Assembly (NCBI GenBank): GCA_022410635.1
Contig: JAJVDF010000228.1
Span: 420,106-484,105, forward strand
Source: Tretioscincus oriximinensis
Lineage: Eukaryota; Chordata; Lepidosauria; Squamata; Gymnophthalmidae
Length of the DNA: 64,000 bases
Direction of reading: 5' to 3'
In this document: positions 23,401-31,439 of the stretch, one piece after another
Position numbering within the stretch: the first letter of the stretch is position 1
Layout: each line of letters opens with the position of its first letter
Program-made: the position numbers and the translations under genes
Notes under the pieces: generated by a model
Databases searched by the model: none
Told to the model about the DNA's origin: nothing
What the model saw: only the letters and a program-made list of their open reading frames with translations

Positions 23401-24994
23401 CTCTGACAGAATCCAAATTTTAAAAAGTCAACCATTTTGCTACAGTGAAAATGTGATTCTTTTTAATGAACACCTTAATTATTCTGCTTATTAAGCAATG
23501 TTCCCACCCTTTTTTTAAAAAAAATCGTGGTACCTCATGCTATTATGATTTATTTAGAAAAGAATTAAAACAGACGAACAAGAAAGTCTTCCAGCCAACC
23601 TGGATATATTTTTATTTTACAGATTCTGCAGATATAAATAACATAGAAGCACAAAGGCCTTATTCTTTTGTATGTGTATGTGATGTAGATTTAGATTAGT
23701 TAGTTCCACAATTCTGCCCAAAATCTAAAATATGCATTTGCATTGTAGTGAAAATAAAATATGCATATACCTTCCTTCTGTCTGGAATAAGCCACATAAT
23801 GCTGAAAATTCTGCTACTTAGTTATATTCTGGCGTAATACTCCAGGATAATCACTTGTTGTATGTAGGGCTAGCTTCCTTCTGTCATGGTACATCCAGGC
23901 ATTTTTCCAATGCAAAATATCTTGATNGTTGTCATCTAGGCATGTACAGTGGCCATTTTTAACTTAGTGGCTGCTGGCACCACCATCCAGACGAGGATGT
24001 CACTATTGCTATAATGGGAAAACACAAGCTGAGCTACATATTATATATTTCGTTTTCTTCTATGCTGGGATTACCATGGAGCTATCTAGCAGAACTGGAA
24101 TTTCCTCACATTTTCTATCCTAGCTGGATGCAGCCCTAGAAATATGCAAAAAGTTGTATTGCAATCTAGGTTCCATCCGGACAAGAGGGTTAAATCCGGG
24201 ATTTATTTAAATCTGGGTTAACTCAATCATGCCTTTGCCCACACAAGAGAGCTATCAGACATTGCCTCTTGTTGCCCCAGGGACTTTTTCACATGAGAGG
24301 ATTAGTTTCTGCTATTTACCTGTTTTTCTAAGCTGCAATTCATGACCTTATCACATTTACATATGCTTTGTCATCTCCCATACACAGTTTTCTATAAATA
24401 GGTGACCCTGACATTAATCCCTCAGCATCTGAAGAAGTAGACGTGTCTACGAAAGCTTATGTCACCCTCTTTTCTCAAGATAGTCTAAAAATGCTACTAG
24501 CTCCTTTGCTGCACTTTCTACTAGGCTATTTCTCTGAATTTGCCCACACGTGCTTGGAGCAGGCATTTGTTTTGCAGCTCCATAAACTCGCAGCATGTGC
24601 AGCTTCCCAAATGGCTGCTCTTCCCTCCTCTCATATGTGAGACCACTAAGTTCTTGCTTCTCCTTGCTCTCATGTGAACATCAGATGGGCTTATTTATTG
24701 AGAGATGCAGAAACCCACTCTGAAGTCACTACAACTCTGTCTGCAAAGCCCATGGCAACAGGATTTAAACCGAGAATGGGAGACAGATTCTCCATGAGAT
24801 AACTACCATAGTGGTAGCAAATCTCATCTGGATGGACCCCCAATTATCCAATTCCTGGGGTCGCCATTGTGTTTTTCTACAAAAACCTCTTAAGGAAAAA
24901 TGTGGAACATTTTTAATGTAAGTAAAGGTCATCCAGTGTTGCCTCGACGAACATCTACTTTTGTTTTTTCTTGCAGGTCAAAGAGGAACTCTAA
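5243..24994 (+). CDS. POGLUT2: POGLUT2 (KDELC1), protein O-glucosyltransferase 2, complete, 10 coding exons
   Basis: Ten GT-AG exons join in one frame: 5243-5427, 7811-8016, 10666-10871, 11826-11903, 17243-17415, 18704-18941, 20201-20410, 20951-21040, 22836-22940, 24977-24994. The total is 1509 nt, coding 502 residues, the length of human POGLUT2 as remembered. Seen: signal peptide (about 1-22), filamin/Ig-like domain (about 25-130), GT90/CAP10 domain (about 220-460) with NLGDWP (236-241), [10 protein letters not shown] (308-317) and DGTVAAYR (370-377), and C-terminal KEEL. Family knowledge: this soluble ER enzyme transfers glucose from UDP-glucose to serines in EGF repeats of Notch and fibrillins. 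Motifs such as ERQLSPEK and RRKVKEEL fit POGLUT2 better than its paralogue POGLUT3. No stop, frameshift or exon loss is seen, so it is probably functional. Confidence 0.96.
5428..7810 (+). other. POGLUT2: POGLUT2 intron 1
   Basis: Phase 2 intron, GTAAGT...CCATAG. It contains a fragment of the TTATTCTGG repeat family (5500-5640) and a DNA-element-like segment at 7239-7655. The rest is AT-rich without a recognised feature. Confidence 0.9.
7239..7655. mobile_element. Non-autonomous DNA element with polypurine core
   Basis: The left end (CCGTGTTTCCCAAAAATAAT) and the inverted right end (GTCTTCCCCCAGAAG... then ATTATTTT) resemble each other as terminal inverted repeats. About 130 bases of almost pure purine (7400-7530) fill the centre. 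A related left end with a purine tract recurs at 49202-49330. Confidence 0.45.
7811..8016 (+). CDS. POGLUT2: POGLUT2 coding exon 2 (filamin-like domain)
   Basis: The acceptor CTCCATAG ends at 7810 and the donor GTACAA starts at 8017. The exon continues codon 62 (TG+G, Trp) and ends one base into codon 131. It encodes [14 protein letters not shown], then [20 protein letters not shown], the beta-sandwich core of the filamin/Ig-like domain. Confidence 0.95.
8155..8340 (-). mobile_element. CR1-like LINE 3' fragment
   Basis: GTTGGAAGGGGACC, GTCCAACCCACTA and ACTAAACCATCCCAGACA match the reverse complement of CR1-type 3' ends. The same family appears more completely at 42493-42720. Confidence 0.65.
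9342..9551 (-). pseudogene. Penelope ORF C-terminal (GIY-YIG) fragment
   Basis: A minus-strand frame of 69 residues ends in TGA. It includes [20 protein letters not shown], then VLEQ, the R-x(3)-R-E-x(2)-E-I-E-Y-I block and [13 protein letters not shown], the typical end of the Penelope GIY-YIG endonuclease. A stop (9552-9554) truncates it on the N-terminal side, where the terminal repeat joins. It is not functional. Confidence 0.8.
9626..9651 (+). ncRNA. Hammerhead-like core in Penelope repeat (second copy)
   Basis: CTGAAGA (9626-9632), A, stem GTAGAC/GTCTAC, GAAA (9648-9651): the same arrangement as at 24429. An inverted third copy lies at 9113-9138 with a changed loop but an intact stem. 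Confidence 0.35.
10666..10871 (+). CDS. POGLUT2: POGLUT2 coding exon 3 (Cys-rich linker)
   Basis: The acceptor TTNTACAG (with an N in the pyrimidine tract) ends at 10665 and the donor GTATAG starts at 10872. The exon encodes residues 131-199: [19 protein letters not shown], the [20 protein letters not shown] stretch, and cysteines expected to form disulfides between the filamin-like and GT90 domains. It ends in phase 0. Confidence 0.95.
10872..11825 (+). other. POGLUT2: POGLUT2 intron 3
   Basis: Phase 0 intron. It contains a TTATTCTGG-family fragment (11170-11300). Open frames at 10749-11102 (minus, overlapping exon 3) and 11307-11540 show no family features. Confidence 0.9.
11826..11903 (+). 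CDS. POGLUT2: POGLUT2 coding exon 4
   Basis: This 78-nt exon encodes residues 200-225 ([20 protein letters not shown] then LSLTRK). The acceptor is TTTTAG and the donor GTAAGT, phase 0 on both sides. It forms the entry to the GT90 fold. Confidence 0.95.
12025..12430. mobile_element. Roughly 400-bp interspersed element, copy 1
   Basis: It shares long collinear identity with 25774-26231: blocks such as GCACACCACAGGTTTCTGCT, TTTGTAATTCGC, CTCTTTTGTTTGGCATTCCC, GGAATGAATGCTCAGGGAAT and AACGATAAAATCC. The left end is divergent or truncated. Probably a non-autonomous DNA transposon. Confidence 0.65.
13110..13680 (-). mobile_element. Possible LTR-like segment
   Basis: On the minus strand, a TACATAAGC TATA-like element is followed about 100 bases later by AATAAA and a T/C-rich stretch, an order seen in LTRs. 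No coding sequence of a retroelement is visible beside it. Weak call. Confidence 0.25.
14638..14730 (-). mobile_element. Old Penelope terminal-repeat fragment
   Basis: It is similar in order (TAGCACATAGAGACTAATAA, AGTAGGCAGCATGA, CTGCTTCTTCA) to the better preserved repeats at 9078 and 37092, but decayed. Confidence 0.5.
14865..14965 (-). mobile_element. CR1-like LINE 3' fragment
   Basis: CCCTTCTGGATCAGGCCACA, CTAGTCCATCATTCTGTTC and CAATGGTCC match the reverse complement of the CR1-like 3' end that is intact at 53000-53114. Confidence 0.6.
15254..15306. other. Low-quality patch and C16 homopolymer
   Basis: Fourteen or so N's in 40 bases precede sixteen consecutive C's (15291-15306). The true sequence here is not known. 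Confidence 0.9.
17243..17415 (+). CDS. POGLUT2: POGLUT2 coding exon 5 (GT90 N-terminal lobe)
   Basis: The exon encodes residues 226-282 plus two bases of codon 283. It contains [14 protein letters not shown]; the Asp of GDWP (Asp239) corresponds by motif to the aspartate proposed as catalytic base in POGLUT1/Rumi (from memory, not aligned). [20 protein letters not shown] follows. The acceptor is TATCTTAG and the donor GTAAGA. Confidence 0.95.
17608..17649. repeat. TAG/AAT trinucleotide microsatellite
   Basis: Several TAG units (17608-17626) run into AAT units (17627-17649). Confidence 0.95.
17660..18540 (+). mobile_element. CR1-like LINE ORF2 3' end, split by a hAT insertion
   Basis: The left part (17660-17798) encodes the [14 protein letters not shown]...RVIGLW-type block. 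The right part (18331-18540) resumes with the [24 protein letters not shown] block. Both align in order with the uninterrupted copy at 52504-52899. It is decayed and non-functional. Confidence 0.8.
17799..18322. mobile_element. Non-autonomous hAT element, 524 bp
   Basis: It begins CATGGGTCAGAAAC and ends GTTTGCCCACCCCTG, flanked by a perfect 8-bp duplication GTCTATGG (17791-17798 and 18323-18330). Removing one duplication and the element restores LINE continuity. The internal sequence has only shadow open frames. Confidence 0.88.
18704..18941 (+). CDS. POGLUT2: POGLUT2 coding exon 6 (GT90 core, [10 protein letters not shown])
   Basis: This is the largest exon and completes codon 283 (CG+A, Arg). 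It encodes [17 protein letters not shown], the [10 protein letters not shown] motif (308-317) of GT90 sugar-nucleotide binding, and FFFFKHDE...FFDFFK. NST at 303-305 is a potential N-glycosylation site. It ends in phase 0 at donor GTAGGT. Confidence 0.96.
19090..19312 (+). mobile_element. L2-like LINE 3' end with TAAA tail
   Basis: AAACGCTTGAAGACTCATCT, then CTTTGGCCTGGCCTTTGG, matches the C-terminal L2 ORF2 block (LKTHLF-LAFG). It is followed by ACCTTCGGGTATAGGGCGGT and a TAAA repeat, the usual L2 terminus. The same end occurs at 62300-62557. Confidence 0.8.
19935..19995 (-). mobile_element. Decayed Penelope terminal-repeat fragment
   Basis: CTCGTAGCACCTTAGAGAAT and AGGGTAGGCTGCATG resemble the terminal-repeat end at 37092-37130. 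Confidence 0.4.
20201..20410 (+). CDS. POGLUT2: POGLUT2 coding exon 7 (GT90 core, DGTVAAYR)
   Basis: The exon encodes residues 363-432. [36 protein letters not shown] and the WAKDHDEE end are highly conserved CAP10/GT90 blocks. The acceptor is TTTTGCAG and the donor GTAAAA. Confidence 0.96.
20411..20950 (+). other. POGLUT2: POGLUT2 intron 7
   Basis: Short phase 0 intron. No repeat or other feature is recognised. Confidence 0.9.
20951..21040 (+). CDS. POGLUT2: POGLUT2 coding exon 8
   Basis: Ninety nt, phase 0, encoding residues 433-462: [20 protein letters not shown] then [10 protein letters not shown], the C-terminal helices of the GT90 domain. The acceptor is CTGATAG and the donor GTTAGT. 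Confidence 0.95.
22065..22347. repeat. Foldback element built of four inverted GCAAACAGCTGA motifs
   Basis: GCAAACAGCTGA (22097, 22235) and its complement TCAGCTGTTTGC (22171, 22302) alternate. The left half (about 22068-22190) is an inverted copy of the right half (about 22227-22345), sharing TTTGTTC ends and GCAGCAACAGGAAAAA interiors. Each half is therefore itself inverted-repeat bounded. It has the character of a foldback MITE. The open frames crossing it are by-products. Confidence 0.8.
22451..22546. repeat. Hairpin with 16-bp near-perfect arms
   Basis: AGAAAGCAGCAAAGTG (22478-22493) pairs with CACTTTGTTGCTTTCT (22504-22519) with one mismatch. Weaker complementarity extends outward through GGGCACTTAAACC and its counterpart. 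Confidence 0.7.
22836..22940 (+). CDS. POGLUT2: POGLUT2 coding exon 9
   Basis: The exon encodes residues 463-497 ([20 protein letters not shown] then the acidic [13 protein letters not shown] end). The CSC pair matches the C-terminal cysteines of the family. The acceptor is CCCATTAG and the donor GTACAA. Confidence 0.94.
24256..24530 (+). mobile_element. Penelope-like element 3' end / terminal repeat
   Basis: Collinear, in the opposite orientation, with 9078-9300: TGCCTCTTGTTGCCCC, GAGAGGATTAGTTTCTGC, TTGTCATCTCCCATACACAG, CCCTGACATTAATCCCTCAG, then the hammerhead-like core and GCTCCTTTGCTGCACTTTCT. No coding part is present. Confidence 0.8.
24429..24454 (+). ncRNA. Hammerhead-like core in Penelope repeat
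   Basis: CTGAAGA (24429-24435, fits CUGANGA) is followed by one extra A, a six-pair stem GTAGAC/GTCTAC with a GT loop, then GAAA (24451-24454). Penelope terminal repeats are reported to carry hammerhead ribozymes. The extra A and unclear stems I and III suggest an inactive or variant form. Confidence 0.35.
24977..24994 (+). CDS. POGLUT2: POGLUT2 coding exon 10 (KEEL retrieval signal and stop)
   Basis: A tiny coding segment, GTC AAA GAG GAA CTC TAA, gives VKEEL. The C-terminal tetrapeptide KEEL replaces the KDEL of human POGLUT2. KEEL is a known functional variant bound by KDEL receptors, so ER retention is expected. The acceptor TTTTCTTGCAG is strong. Confidence 0.93.
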   Translation, partial: VKEEL

Positions 24995-25260
24995 TGGAAA
25001 GGAAAACACATTTTACACACCTGAATTCTAGGATCAGCAAGAAGACTGATTTTTTTTTTTTACAAATCAGCAATTGTTTTTGTATTTTTTAAAAATAAAT
25101 ATTTCTGTACATTTGTAGCTATTTTCTTTCCACAACTAGGATCCAATAAATTAACCTAACACTTCCTTTCTTATATCTAAAAGTTTTCATCTATAATTAA
25201 TAACATTTGCAATCAGCAATATGATGGGAATAAACTCTGCCAGTTCTTTTCCAAATAAAA
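24995..25260 (+). promoter_or_regulatory. POGLUT2: POGLUT2 3' UTR with polyadenylation signals
   Basis: AATAAA hexamers lie at 25094-25099, 25145-25150, 25229-25234 and 25254-25259. The first two are closest to the stop codon and best placed for mRNA cleavage. The stretch is AT-rich and unique in the window. A CR1-like LINE starts at about 25256, which bounds the native 3' UTR unless transcripts read through. Confidence 0.7.
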
Positions 25261-25680
25261 TGTTTTCTCTATCACACAACACAAGGACCAGGGGGCACTC
25301 CTTAAAACTGTTGGGTAGAAAAGGGAGAACAGACAAAGGATTTTTTCACCCAGAGGGTCATCGGCCTGTGGAATTTACTTCCTGAAGAGGTAGTGGTAGC
25401 TAACAGCTTGGATAGTTTCAAGACAGGACTAGACAGGTTTATGGACACCAAGGGTATAAATGGATACTAGGGTGGATGTTTGGATGTTCCCTCTGGGATG
25501 GAGCAACAGGCAGGACTCCTGAAATGCCATTTGCAGGGAGTCATGAACAGGAGCATATTTTGCTTTCCTCTGTTCGGACTGCCCAGGGACATCTGGTGGA
25601 CCTCTGTGTGACACAGAATGCAGGACTTTATGGGCTCTGGCCCAATCCGGTATGGCTCTTCTTATGTTCTTATGTTCTTA
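25256..25680 (+). mobile_element. CR1-like LINE 3' end
   Basis: Nearly identical over its whole length to 52681-53114, covering the FFTQRVIGLWNLLPEEVVV coding block and the non-coding 3' tail that ends in CTTATGTTCTTATGTTCTTA. It sits immediately behind the POGLUT2 3' UTR, 5'-truncated, with a 4-base deletion-type frame change near 25346 relative to the other copy. Confidence 0.85.
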
Positions 25681-25773
25681 ACCTAGTTAACATTAGAGGT
25701 ACATAAAATATTTTGGAAGGCATTTGAGATGACCACAACCTCCTTGCAGGGACTTTGCCAGCAAACCTGGGCT

Positions 25774-26231
25774 GCATTCCCATTGTCCATTTACAAGCAA
25801 AGCCAAAGTCCATAGTTCCTACTGTGTTACCATAAAAATGGGTTCGGAAATGCTGCAGCGTCGCTCTAAACGCACACCATAGGTTTCTGCTCCGCAGCTT
25901 GTGGTGCTGCTGCTTTTTGTAATTCGCGCCACTTGTACTCTGACAACGGAGATCAGACAACACAAAGGGAGCAGGGGTTGGGGGCTCTTTTGTTTGGCAT
26001 TCCCTCTAGGCTCAGCGGCTTCCCTCCCTCCTCTGGGACAACAGGTTTTTCCAGCTACTGCAGCCTAGTGAAAGAGATTCATTGAACACTCTCAGCTCAC
26101 AGCAATTGGGACGTTTACGTGGAATGAATGCTCAGGGAATGCCCAGGTAAAATTAAGCCTTCACTTCGCTTTCATTTTAGAACGATAAAATCCATTATTC
26201 CCTTTTAAAGTTCTAATGGGAATAATGCAGN
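25774..26231. mobile_element. Roughly 400-bp interspersed element, copy 2 (more complete)
   Basis: Homologous to 12025-12430. Its ends form an inverted repeat: CTGCATTCCCATT on the left and, inverted, CTGCATTATTCCCATTA on the right. No clear target duplication, because of an N at the right edge. Confidence 0.65.
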
Positions 26232-27297
26232 CCTGGTCTGAGAACCAAGATGATCATATAGCCAAGTTCATATTACTGCTAGCTACCCCCATAATCTTTC
26301 CTGACCTTGGGAGTGGGGAGAGGTCTGGGACCATTTTGTCATCAAGCCAAACTGAACAATGATGTCATCATGTTGGCTAATTTGATTGCAATCCACTGGA
26401 TGACTTTGCTCCTCAAGCTATGGGAATAAGAAGGGTAAGCAGAGCTCAAATTAATACAAGAAATTAATATAATATAAATTATTTACTATAATGTGAGAGG
26501 GATTAGGCACAGCCTTTGCTGTAGGATCACAACAATCTCCTTTAAGTGTTCATTTTTAAGACCCTTCAATAACGATTTGTAGAAAGCATCTTTCTTATAT
26601 TTTGGATTTTTCCTTATTTAGCCTTAAATTCTCAGTTTAAAAAGTCCAATTTTTCACCCGCTTTTAAAAAATAGCTTAAAGGNCCTCTAGAAATCTCTTT
26701 TGTATTTACAGAACTATTTTAAAGCAAATTGTGTGTGAGCAAACATACACAAAATTGCACCTCTGAAGTGGTCGTTTTCTAAAATTTGATAAAAACACAT
26801 TAATTTCTTTAAAAATGCAGAAACACCTGTTTCACCTTAATGNTTTGCAAATGCAAAAATGAAATAAAATTAGAATATTAGACAAAGGTCTAGGCCTAGC
26901 AGACATAATTTCAGAAGATTGGTGAATCTCTTTTCAGTGATTACCCCTCTAATAACAGGAAGTCAAGCAAGTAGAAACACGAACACAGTGTTGCATTTTG
27001 ATTATTAGAAATAAGTACCTCCTGTTTTACAAAAGCATTACTGCTAAAATCCGATCCGAATAGATCCTGTCTTCCCCTCCTTTGGATGTTGCACATACAA
27101 TTTGTTCCACTTTCTCCATCTCTAGGTCATTTGTACCTTTTTGTTTTGGAAAGTGCCATGATAGAAAGCAAGGAGCTCTGAGGATTTTCAAGTTAGAGAT
27201 CAAGGCAGAAAAACTAAAGTGTGTCACCCAGTTCTATTTCTTTTATAGCATATTCATGAAACTTACAAGTTAAAGTTATCAACAAGAGAAGAATAGC
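26232..27297. other. Non-coding stretch
   Basis: AT-rich, no recognised repeat or gene. Confidence 0.4.
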
Positions 27298-27560
27298 CAG
27301 TAGTGTCTATCTCTTTGTGGCCCTATGGACTATGGCATGACAGGCTCTTCTGTCCTTTGCTGTTTCCTGAAATCTGCCTAAGCTTATGTCCATTGTTTCT
27401 ATGTAACCATTATTTCCTCTGCCATCCCCTTCTCCTTTTGCCTTCAGTCCTTTCATCTCATTGTATGGCCAGATCCCTAGACAGTCAATTCACAACCTGT
27501 CTCAGGGTCATGTTTTCCATAATGCAAAAGTCCAAAAGCAGGACTCAATGAGGGGAGTTA
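27298..27560 (-). mobile_element. BovB (RTE-clade) LINE fragment
   Basis: GTCTATCTCTTTGTGGCCCT, then ATGGACTATGGCATG and CAGGCTCTTCTGTCC, are the reverse complement of the BovB C-terminal coding block (AAVHGVTKS-like). Downstream similarity continues through CCCCTTCTCCTTTTGCCTTC. BovB is abundant in squamates. Confidence 0.7.
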
Positions 27561-28023
27561 TCGGATGGTGAAATCTTGCAACCGGAGGCCAAAAATCTCT
27601 GCCATTGAGTATTTTCCTCCCTTGTGAAGCATGCAAGGAAATTTGGTGATGTCACCTCCAGAGTGAGTCCGGAGGTGATGTCACTCCAAGCGCCATTCCC
27701 GAAAGCAGAGACCAGAAGTGACATAATTTGTGATATCATTTCCAGATCCTCGTACATTGTCATATGAGGATCCGTACAAGAATGAAAAATCAGGCAAATG
27801 TGCAAGATTCTCAAATGCATAGCCCTGCCCCCCCACAAACCCCACTACAAAAATCACAGACTTTTGCCTTTCCAGCTTGCAAAACCATATAAACTCATGA
27901 AATAGTCACAAAATCCATGACATAAGCCAACTCTATGAGGATCTAGATATTTATATTACATCTTCAAGAAGCACTGAGATGACTTGCCTCCAAGAAAAAT
28001 TGCCAGCGAGTGTGCAGTTAGGG
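27561..28023. other. Non-coding stretch with GGAGGTGATGTCACTCC-type palindromic motif
   Basis: GGTGATGTCACCTCC (27645-27659) and GGAGGTGATGTCACTCC (27670-27686) are near-inverted copies about 25 bases apart. A related motif occurs at 48880-48945. Likely a decayed repeat. Confidence 0.35.
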
Positions 28024-28445
28024 TAAGGTTGCCATACGTCCCGGGAAGGNGGGACAATCCTGGCTTTGCGGAGTAAAATATAGTCCCCTCCTGTTTTTAA
28101 GAGAAAATCCCGGATTTTTACATTCCCCGATGCTGCATCAGGGAATGTAAAAATCCAGAATTTTAAAGGCAATGGAACCGTCAGGGCTGAAGGCTGCAGC
28201 CCGAGCAATGCTTTCCAGGGTCCTGGAAGGAACCTCGGAGCGTGCCGTGGCTGCTCCTCTTCTGGAGGCGGGGTTTCGCGCCTGCTGTCAGGCAAAGGAC
28301 GCCAACTTGCCTCCAGCAGAGGAAAAACGCTTGGGGTTTTGACAGAACAGAGCTTTTGTGCAACTCTGTTCTGTCTGTCTCACCACAAGCATCCGTGTGC
28401 GTGCATGTGAGTGTGTGCGTGCATGGGTTGGGTGGTGTTCTCAAA
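28024..28445. mobile_element. hAT-like element, GGTTGCCATACGTCCCGG family, copy 1
   Basis: The left end AAGGTTGCCATACGTCCCGG matches 38073-38100. The internal hairpin (GGATTTTTACATTCCC and its complement, 28112-28158) and the block AGTAAAATATAGTCCCC match 46800-46930 in reverse. The right end is not clear. Confidence 0.6.
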
Positions 28446-31439
28446 CACTCCTAAAAACTCCCTAAATAGGAAATTTATTTTTTGACTACAGATTCAGCTT
28501 ATCTATTTCCTATTTAGACACAAGAGACCAAGACTGCAAAGGAAAGTGAGAAGATTCTCTCTTGAAACTTCCCAAGCCACATAAAGTAATTATCTTCTGA
28601 AGCAGATACAGAACAAAAACCAAGTTATCTGTTGTGCATTTCATGAGAAGAAGTGTAGGGACAAATTACTGTACACAGAATTGAGAACATCATTATAAAG
28701 CACAGACTTATTCCACTTCATTACCCAATTTGTTTATATAAAACAAAATAATCTCTTCTAAAGAATAGAAGTTTCATTTATAGAGGACATAGCTAAATCT
28801 TGATAATCCATATGTTCGTTCTATGGATGCCACGTAAGGGCTGCATTGAGCCTTGCATATGTATCTATGAATAATCTATTCAATCTGGTTTCAGGCCCTG
28901 TCATGACACAGAAATAGTTGGTTGAAGATCTTCACTGGGGGAAAGACAAGGGTATCCTATTGGTTTTCCTGTATAACCTGTGGCTTGTGGATCAGGCCAA
29001 AGGATACCTACTACAGCATCCTGTTTCACAAAGTGGCTCACCGATCATCGGGACATCTGAAGTCAAAAAAGAGAGACATGTTTTGCCAAGTAAGGCAACA
29101 GAAGCTAAGAATNTAAACATCAAAGACAAAACCTTTATTGCTCTTGACTCTTTGAAACGGCCTTTAAAGGCATCCTACTTGTGGCACAAAGTGACTTAAA
29201 CATTATTCTGTTCCTGGAAGAAATCTAAGGGGCTTGCTATCCACGTGTCTTTCTGCCATGGCTTTTGCTAGTCTGTCTTTCCACATGGAGGCAATAGCTA
29301 GGCACTGTTCCTTGCAAGCATAGGTACACCTGATCTAAACATATCCTATCAAAACCTATTTGACATTTGTACCCAGCAACACAAATTGGCTCCAGAACCA
29401 CAGGATTTCCGGTGTTCATGTCTTGTGATTCCTCTGTATCTATTGCCTTATTCTGTCTTGATGCAGCAAAATTTCATGTCAAGGGATGGACAAAAAGGAA
29501 CATGTTGTCCACATGCCATTCTGGAATAGAAGCCTCAGTGGGGCCTACTCTATCCTAACTAGAGTGGCATGTTGGCAGCCATCCCATAGACTCCTCTCCT
29601 GAAACAGAATAAGGCCAAGTGCAGAAAAGATCTTAAACCCAGGGCTCTGGCATTCTGAGCATATACAGCTCAGTAGTAGAGCAAACAGCATGGAAAACTG
29701 AGGAACCCAGAGTTGATTCCATGCCTCTTCCTGGATGTAAGTGATGGCCAACCACTGCTGGAACTCTGCTAAGAAAACTTCATGGAGATATCTTTGCAGA
29801 CGCTCATGCGATGACTCAGTGATATCCAATAACAATAAAAGGTTTTCCGGATTTGAATTTACATTCAGTCATAGTTGTTTACAGGAACTTTGGGCCTGTC
29901 ATTGTGTGACCTATCTCAACTCCCAGGGTCCTTGTAGAATGAGAGAATTGGGTACAGTACAGATAAAGGTTCAAGACAAAGGAATTTGATGGGGTGGGAT
30001 GATTGGTTGTAAAACACCAGCCCATCTTACCCTACATTGTTTCATATTTCTTCTTCTAACATTCTCTATCAGCTCTCTTTCACCTCAAAGGAAACTGTGT
30101 TGAATAAATGAACAAAATGTTACCCAAGATAGCAATGAAGCCTCTGGCCATGGTTACACACATGCTTTTAAATTATCTTAAATACAAGCATGTGTGTGAC
30201 CATGGCTTGCACAACGCTCCTATGAAATCCCATAGAGTCCTCTCCTGAAACAGAATAAGGCCAAGTGCAGAAAGGACCTTAAGCCCTTAAACCCTGTGTA
30301 TCTTGCTACAATGCTGACAAAGTTTTCTTTGTCAGCTTTTGAAAGGTAATCAGCCTCCTGACCATTCAGCTATTTTGAGTTTATGATCACCAGTTGAAAG
30401 TCAGCTTACATCATGGTTTAATGTTTGCTGGGAAATAAACATGCCAATGTCAAGGGACTGACTTCACACTAGTGGAATTTAGTAAGAGTAAGAGTCAGAT
30501 TCACACAAGACTTGTGAAATTCTTTCCAAGAAGGTACAGCTTGGCTACTCTGAACATGCTGACTTACTTTAGCCTTAAATATCAAAGAAAGAGAATATGT
30601 AAGGAAAAATCAATTCCCTCATAAAATGGAAGGAAATGTTCTAAAGAGCAAAACTTCCTTGCTTCAGCTAAAAGAAAACACTAAGAAGACTTAGTAAATG
30701 TAATTATTGTTAATCACTATGTAATTAATAAACCCTAATGCAAAAAAGAGAATAACTGAGGGCCTAGACAAAGATATTAAAAATAATAAGCCATGACTAT
30801 CAGTGCTATGTGCTAGTTTATTACAAAATAAATCTAAGGAGAATTGCATGGCAAATGCGCACTCATCAGTTTGCATACAAATGCCATGCAACCTTTTTCT
30901 GGCATCCATTGAAAGAACTTTAATTACTTCAATGCAGGCAAGTTTGAATGAGCCTGGAAAAGAACCAAGTTTCCTTTTTTCACAATGTTAATGTTTAAAG
31001 TTTGAAGTTTTACTTTAAACTTTATTCAGTTCACTTTCAGCCCCTAACAATGGGGTTTACTACAGGGTTGGGAGACAGATTAAGTTCATTCTTCAGGCTG
31101 AACAGAAACTTAAGAAGCAAAGGTGTGACTACAAATTACTTGGTATCTTCATTACCATTGATTCATTGGTGTTTGATTACCATAAGTTCAAATAGCAAGG
31201 GACAATGGGGTTGTCAGGGATACGTTACTTAGTTTTCTAATAGACGCGCTGTAAGATTCTGAATATTCAATCAGAAAGAAGTATTTTTTCTGATTTTATT
31301 CATCACTGAATCTTCAGTCTTTCCCAAATTGCCATTTAACATTTGGAAAAAAATGGAGGACAAAGTGCGTATCCACTGCAAAAGAGGCCAAAGGCATATT
31401 GCAATAAAAACAGTATTGAAACAAATATGCTAATGTTGT
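28446..31439. other. Non-coding stretch
   Basis: A 60-bp segment at 29581-29640 recurs at 30227-30286 with four mismatches (AGAATAAGGCCAAGTGCAGA core). A tiny L2 RT-like trace (CAATCTGGTTTCAGGCCCTG) lies at 28878-28897. Open frames show no family features. Confidence 0.4.
29581..29640 (+). repeat. 60-bp repeat, copy 1 (copy 2 at 30227-30286)
   Basis: 56 of 60 bases are identical between the copies, beginning ATCCCATAGA and including CTGAAACAGAATAAGGCCAA. The motif AGAATAAGGC links it to the family at 2558-2830. Confidence 0.75.

Larger units (their letters stand above)
22941..24976 (+). other. POGLUT2: POGLUT2 intron 9
   Basis: Phase 0. It holds a plus-strand Penelope 3' end (24256-24530). 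The remaining sequence has no recognised feature. Confidence 0.9.

Noticed and set aside
28878..28920. L2 reverse-transcriptase trace (QSGFRPCHDTE-like)
   Set aside because: Only about 14 residues; too short to annotate as an element by itself.
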